Shown piece after piece: positions 50,807 to 54,181 of a DNA stretch of 54,181 nucleotides. The DNA is taken from contig JAQWWH010000080.1 in NCBI GenBank assembly GCA_029255105.1, positions 1-54,181 on the forward strand. The letters run 5' to 3'. Positions within the stretch are counted from its first letter, which is position 1, and each line of letters begins with the position of its first letter. The translations under genes were made by a program, and so were the position numbers. The DNA is from Flavimaricola sp. (lineage in GTDB: Bacteria; Pseudomonadota; Alphaproteobacteria; Rhodobacterales; Rhodobacteraceae). The notes under the pieces are model-generated. The model was given only the letters and a program-made list of their open reading frames with translations. It was not told where the DNA came from and ran no database searches.

Positions 50807-50826
50807 AGTCATCCGAAGTCATCCGA
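50807..50826 (+). repeat. Tandem 10-base direct repeat upstream of msrP
   Basis: AGTCATCCGA occurs twice back-to-back (50807-50816 and 50817-50826). A 10-base period would place two identical protein contacts on the same DNA face, as for response-regulator dimers. It lies about 210 bases upstream of msrP. Confidence 0.45.
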
Positions 50827-51034
50827 CGTGATCATTTCGTCTCGAATATTGCTCAGCAGCGACCGGGTCTACCGGTTGCCGTCCATTTGGCCTCAGCCCT
50901 TTCACAGTCCTTGCCTGCCGAATTCGGGACTAATTTCTAGGTTACAGTCCGTGAACGCCATCGTGACGCCCTTGAAATCGTATTCTGGTCTAAAGTCGCT
51001 ATATTACGGCAAGAACCGACAAGAGGAGGGCTGA

Positions 51035-51937
51035 ATGGCCTATCGCTGGAAGAACGATCTGACACAGGCTGATGTGACGCCAAAGTCCATGTTCCTTAAT
51101 CGCCGCCAGTTGATGGGGGGGGCTGCCGGGCTGGGTCTGGCCGCTGCTGCCGGTGGGGCGCGCGCCCAAGGCGCGCTTGAGCCGAACACACTGGAAGAGA
51201 TCAGGACCTACAACAACTTTTACGAGTTTGGCACGGGTAAGGAGGATCCCGCCCGCAATGCTGGTGGTATGGTCATTGATCCCTGGTCGATCACCGTCGA
51301 CGGCCTTGTTGACAACCCGGGCGAATACTCGCTTGCCTCCCTTCTTGATGGTCTGACCGAGGAGGAGCGGATCTACCGCTTCCGCTGCGTCGAGGCCTGG
51401 TCGATGGTCGTGCCCTGGAACGGTTTTGAGCTCGCCGATATCCTCGCCAAGGTTGGTGTGAAGCCCGAGGCAAAGTATGTCGCCTTTGAAACCACCGTTC
51501 AGCCCGATGTCATGATCGGCGTGCAGCGCCGGGTCATCCCATTCCCCTATGTCGAAGGCCTTCGTTTGGACGAGGCGATGCATCCGCTGACCATGCTGGC
51601 CACCGGCATCTATGGTGAGCCGATGGCCAAGCAGAACGGCGCCCCGATCCGCCTTGTCGTGCCGTGGAAGTATGGCTTCAAATCCATCAAATCGATCGTC
51701 CGCATCAGCCTCATGGAAGAAGAGCCGCCTGCGAGCTGGAACATCATCAACCCGCGCGAGTATGGCTTTTACAGTAACGTGAACCCGACCGTGGATCACC
51801 CCCGCTGGAGCCAGGCCTCCGAGCGCAAGATCGGTGGCGGTCTGTTTGCCACCCGTCAGGACACCCTCATGTTCAACGGCTATGAGGCCGAGGTTGCATC
51901 CCTTTACGAGGGCATGGACCTGAACGAGTTCTACTGA
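51035..51937 (+). CDS. msrP: Periplasmic methionine sulfoxide reductase catalytic subunit
   Basis: A 300-residue molybdopterin enzyme that repairs oxidised methionine in envelope proteins. The Tat motif NRRQLMGG (about 22-29) and hydrophobic stretch AAGLGLAAAAGGARA export the folded protein. RFRCVEAWSMVVPWNGF holds the Mo-ligand Cys. FETTVQPDVMIG, PLTMLATGIYGEPM and VPWKYGFKSIKSIV are family blocks. The ATG at 51035 has AAGAGGAGGG upstream. It shares one base with msrQ (TGATG), and the two form one operon. Confidence 0.96.
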   Translation: MAYRWKNDLTQADVTPKSMFLNRRQLMGGAAGLGLAAAAGGARAQGALEPNTLEEIRTYNNFYEFGTGKEDPARNAGGMVIDPWSITVDGLVDNPGEYSLASLLDGLTEEERIYRFRCVEAWSMVVPWNGFELADILAKVGVKPEAKYVAFETTVQPDVMIGVQRRVIPFPYVEGLRLDEAMHPLTMLATGIYGEPMAKQNGAPIRLVVPWKYGFKSIKSIVRISLMEEEPPASWNIINPREYGFYSNVNPTVDHPRWSQASERKIGGGLFATRQDTLMFNGYEAEVASLYEGMDLNEFY

Positions 51938-52548
51938 TGCAGGTGGTTGGCGGCATAAACACCGGCCTGCGCAAGGTCCCTGCCTGGCTGGTCTATCTGG
52001 CCGGGCTGGGCTGGGCGGCCTATCTGTTCTGGCTTGGCCTGTCCAACCAGCTTGGGCCGGAACCGATCAACACGCTTGAACGGTTGTACGGCGATGTCGC
52101 CATCAAGCTCCTGATCCTGGGCCTCGCGGTGACACCGCTGCGCAAATGGCCGGGCCTCAACCTGATGAAGTTTCGTCGGGCGATCGGTCTGACAGCCTTT
52201 GGTTTTGTGTTGGCCCATTTTCTGGTTTTTGCCATCCTGGATGTGCAGACCCTTGAACGGGTCTGGACCGAGATCGTGAAACGTCCTTACGTGACCATCG
52301 GCATGGCGGGCTTCCTGTTGCTGATCCCCCTTGCTGTAACCTCCAACAACCTGAGTGTTCGCAAACTGGGCGGGGCGGGCTGGCGCAAGCTGCATAAGCT
52401 GACCTATGCGGCGGCCTTGCTTGGGGCGGTTCACTACCTCTGGCTGGTCAAGGGATTTCAGATCGAGCCAGTTGTCTACACGGCCTTGATCGTGGGCCTG
52501 CTGCTAACCCGGATCAAGTGGAGCCGGGCCCGCGCTGTTTTCGCCTGA
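51937..52548 (+). CDS. msrQ: Heme-binding membrane subunit MsrQ
   Basis: A 203-residue inner-membrane b-type cytochrome of the ferric-reductase-like transmembrane family that passes electrons from the respiratory chain to MsrP. About six hydrophobic segments are visible; likely heme ligands are in GFVLAHFLVF, KLHKLTYAAALLGAVHYLWL. FRRAIGLTAFGFVLAH and the WRKLHKLTY block are typical. It is coupled to msrP by TGATG. Confidence 0.94.
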   Translation: MQVVGGINTGLRKVPAWLVYLAGLGWAAYLFWLGLSNQLGPEPINTLERLYGDVAIKLLILGLAVTPLRKWPGLNLMKFRRAIGLTAFGFVLAHFLVFAILDVQTLERVWTEIVKRPYVTIGMAGFLLLIPLAVTSNNLSVRKLGGAGWRKLHKLTYAAALLGAVHYLWLVKGFQIEPVVYTALIVGLLLTRIKWSRARAVFA

Positions 52549-52613
52549 TGGACGTCGCCTGATCGTCTTTGCGTGACCTTTTCTTTTCGCCGCCCGTCGC
52601 TCAGGGTGGCGAG

Positions 52614-53786
52614 ATGACCCTTCGCCAAACCATCCTTCTGACGATGGCGGTGTTTGCCCTGCAACCGCTTGCTTTCGGCGCCTGGCTTGCCCTGATCCCC
52701 CAGGTCAAGGCTGACCTTGGCCTGACAAAGTCGGAACTGGCTGTTGCCTTGCTTGGCAACCCGATTGCCCTGATCCCCGGCCTGCAGCTGGCCGCCCGCG
52801 TCCTTGCCCGCTTTGGGCCTCGCCGGGTCCTTGCCGTTTGCTTTCCCCTGCAGGCCGTGCTGATCCTGCTTCCACTATTCGCCGACGGGCAATGGAGCCT
52901 TTTCGCCGCCCTGGCTGCCTATGGCGTCGTCATGGCGCACTTGCAGGTCAGCCTGAACGTCTACGCTGGCAGGCTTGAGAAAAGCCTTGGTGTGGTCGTC
53001 ATGAACCGGTGTCACGGCTTCTGGGCGCTAGGCCTCATGGGGGGGGCCCTGTCGATGGCCCTTCTGGTGGGGCTGCCGGATGTTTGGCGGGTCTTTCTGA
53101 TCTCGGCTTTATCGGGGGCGGCCGGTGTGGTCGTCGCCTTGCGGCTGCCGCGCCTTGCCGGAGCGGAAGAGGGCAGGGCACCATCGCGTCGTGCCCTGCG
53201 AAGCCTGCCTGTGGCCCTTATCCTGATCTCGGTCTTTGCGCTGATCATCGGTATGACCGAAGGGGCCATGGCTGACTGGTCCGCCGTCTACCTGGCCGAG
53301 CGTTGGCCAGAGGGGGCGGAACGGGCCGGCATCGCCGTATCCATCTATGCCGGTTGCCTCGCGGCTGGTCGGTTCCTGGGCGATGCCGCCAAGACCAGCC
53401 TTGGGACCGTCCGGCTGGCCCGGAACTCTGTCCTCGTGGCGGTGCTGGGGCTTGTTCTCGTGATCGGGCCCTGGCCGCTTTGGGGGGCCTTTGTCGGCTT
53501 TGCCCTCGTCGGCCTCGGGGCGTCTGTCGGCTTTCCCCTTGCCGTGTCGGCCGTGGCGGCACTGGATGATCTCTATGAGGGGGCCAATATAGCTGTGCTC
53601 TCGACCATAGCGCTGACCGGATTTCTGATCGGCCCACCGACGATTGGCTTTCTTGCGGATGCCTTTGGCCTGCGGATCGGGCTGGGTGTTTTGCTCCCTC
53701 TGTTGGTGCTGGCCCTATGGTTGGCTAGGTGGCTGGCACCTGTCACGGGGGCGGTTGGCGCACAAAACGACGACTCGGCCCGATAG
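52614..53786 (+). CDS. MFS transporter
   Basis: A 390-residue membrane protein with about twelve hydrophobic segments and typical MFS sequence: LIPQVKADLGLTKSELAVAL in the first loop region, LARFGPRRVLAV after segment 2, GANIAVLSTIALTGFLIGPP in segment 10. It belongs to the broad drug/nutrient-type MFS; the substrate is unknown. The ATG at 52614 has a weak AGGGTGGCGAG upstream; a GTG 15 codons earlier is possible. It is likely transcribed with msrPQ, but this is only from direction and a 65-base gap. Confidence 0.87.
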   Translation: MTLRQTILLTMAVFALQPLAFGAWLALIPQVKADLGLTKSELAVALLGNPIALIPGLQLAARVLARFGPRRVLAVCFPLQAVLILLPLFADGQWSLFAALAAYGVVMAHLQVSLNVYAGRLEKSLGVVVMNRCHGFWALGLMGGALSMALLVGLPDVWRVFLISALSGAAGVVVALRLPRLAGAEEGRAPSRRALRSLPVALILISVFALIIGMTEGAMADWSAVYLAERWPEGAERAGIAVSIYAGCLAAGRFLGDAAKTSLGTVRLARNSVLVAVLGLVLVIGPWPLWGAFVGFALVGLGASVGFPLAVSAVAALDDLYEGANIAVLSTIALTGFLIGPPTIGFLADAFGLRIGLGVLLPLLVLALWLARWLAPVTGAVGAQNDDSAR

Positions 53787-53879
53787 CCGATCGGGTGACT
53801 CGGGGCCAGGTGGGCCTGAAGAAGGCCTTTCGAACGACGTGAATCAACCCAGTGGTGGACAGTTCTGGGGATAAGTCGG

Positions 53880-53907
53880 CGGCACGCCCCATATACAGGG
53901 CGTGCCG
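53880..53907. terminator. Hairpin after the MFS transporter gene
   Basis: CGGCACGCCC and GGGCGTGCCG form a perfect 10-bp stem with an 8-base loop. It is followed by TTCAT rather than a T-run, so termination is possible but not certain. Confidence 0.4.
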
Positions 53908-54033
53908 TTCATAAGCTGCCTAAGGAAGTTGCAGCACACTAGGGCCCAAACGCATCAAAATTTCCCTAACGGTTTCAGATTCCAAAGAAAAAGCGGCCTG
54001 TCATAAAAAATGCATCTTTCCTGAAAAAACCTC

Positions 54034-54062
54034 TTGCGGGTTTGGTTCAGTAACCGTAGATA
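54034..54062 (+). promoter_or_regulatory. Probable rRNA operon promoter
   Basis: TTGCGG (54034-54039), a 17-base spacer and TAGATA (54057-54062) make a near-consensus sigma-70 promoter. An A/T-rich, UP-element-like tract lies upstream, and a C-rich start region (CCCC) and a GC-rich leader follow. This combination is typical of rrn promoters. The 16S gene, if present, lies beyond the window. Confidence 0.5.
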
Positions 54063-54181
54063 CCCCTTCACCGGCGGCGCTGAGGCGCACGTTGGTGGCG
54101 CGATCGGGTCTGAGAGGGTTTGGTTGCGGACGACAATTCAGAGGTAAGACGGGCGGGCGCGCCGAAGGTTTAGGGCGCACC

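Larger units (their letters stand above)
50647..51034. other. 388-bp divergent regulatory region between fasciclin gene and msrPQ
   Basis: No gene is supported here. It holds a candidate RpoE-type promoter toward the fasciclin gene, a tandem 10-base direct repeat, an AT-richer stretch near 50985-51007 with TATATT as a possible -10 for msrP, and the AAGAGGAGGG ribosome binding site of msrP (51021-51030). Open frames across it show no family features. Confidence 0.6.
53787..54181. other. 395-bp non-coding right edge
   Basis: No gene is supported. In order it holds a 10-bp hairpin (53880-53907), an AT-rich tract (about 53955-54030), a strong sigma-70-type promoter (54034-54062) and a GC-rich stretch resembling an rRNA leader. 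GGGTTTGGTT occurs twice (54038-54047 and 54116-54125). Confidence 0.6.

Noticed and set aside
53860-53880. DnaA box or replication origin at the right edge
   Set aside because: Only one near match (TTATCCCCA on the minus strand), no cluster of boxes and no origin-associated genes.
1-54181. CRISPR array, prophage, insertion sequence or integron
   Set aside because: No regularly spaced repeats, transposase, integrase or phage structural genes were seen; the only repeated elements are the short palindromes.

Overview
The window is a gene-dense, GC-rich stretch of an alphaproteobacterial chromosome, most probably from the Rhodobacterales (Roseobacter/Rhodobacter group). This rests on the gene content and order: rpoE-chrR of the Rhodobacter sphaeroides type with its divergent operon, a DUF3035 (BamF-type) lipoprotein, a zinc-free 41-residue L36, a small DUF1674 protein (SdhAF4-like) divergent from rsmB, DinB with an N-terminal zinc ribbon, and msrPQ. 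About 57 protein genes and one tRNA are supported. There is no CRISPR array, prophage or insertion sequence. Coordinates follow the start codon judged most likely from ribosome binding sites, overlaps and family alignment, so several genes are shorter than the longest open frame.

Left part (1-16.4 kb). The 3' end of a molybdenum hydroxylase large subunit overlaps a DUF2235 hydrolase. A PaaI thioesterase and metF face a divergent metR, with MetR-type boxes between them. Then come an inositol monophosphatase, a YdeI-like protein and a lytic transglycosylase on the plus strand. A long minus-strand run follows: rbfA, a secreted phosphodiester glycosidase, truB, yghU, DUF1643, a haloacetate-dehalogenase-like hydrolase, an RTX-repeat protein, rpsO, a fatty acid hydroxylase and pnp. 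This is a translation and RNA-turnover cluster with unrelated genes inserted.

Middle part (16.4-31 kb). dapB, a small secreted protein, rsmB (with the SdhAF4-like gene divergent to it), a heparinase II/III protein, purH, lspA, a BamF-like lipoprotein, an active/inactive pair of M16 peptidases, mutL and rmuC all run on the plus strand, often overlapping by ATGA.

The RpoE-ChrR block (29.8-35.9 kb) is the most coherent regulatory unit. rpoE-chrR reads left. A five-gene operon reads right: FAD amine-oxidase-like protein, DUF1365, GPH/MFS transporter, DUF3833, SDR. Both directions carry promoter-like sequences of the same type (T[G/C]ATCC, 16 bases, CGTA). The gene order matches the singlet-oxygen-responsive locus of R. 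sphaeroides. A fasciclin gene at 50.2 kb, divergent from msrPQ, has a weaker promoter of the same spacing, suggesting a link between singlet-oxygen and periplasmic methionine-sulfoxide defence.

Right part (36-54 kb). It holds a histidine phosphatase with a changed second catalytic position, a caspase-fold protein that appears to have lost its catalytic dyad, a GNAT, a secreted protein with three PPC-like repeats, rpmJ, tRNA-Val(GAC), an N-formylglutamate amidohydrolase, dinB, an Asp-box propeller with a Nudix hydrolase, qmcA-nfeD, pyrF, clpB with a heat-shock-like promoter, fasciclin, msrPQ and an MFS transporter. The right edge looks like the promoter and leader of an rRNA operon, which would begin just outside the window.

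A family of near-perfect palindromes (core AAGGTGGGT/ACCCACCTT) recurs at four gene 3' ends. Twice it supplies the TAA stop of the minus-strand gene. No wholly new multi-gene system is evident; the best leads are the RpoE-controlled DUF1365/DUF3833 operon, the palindrome family and the pseudo-caspase.
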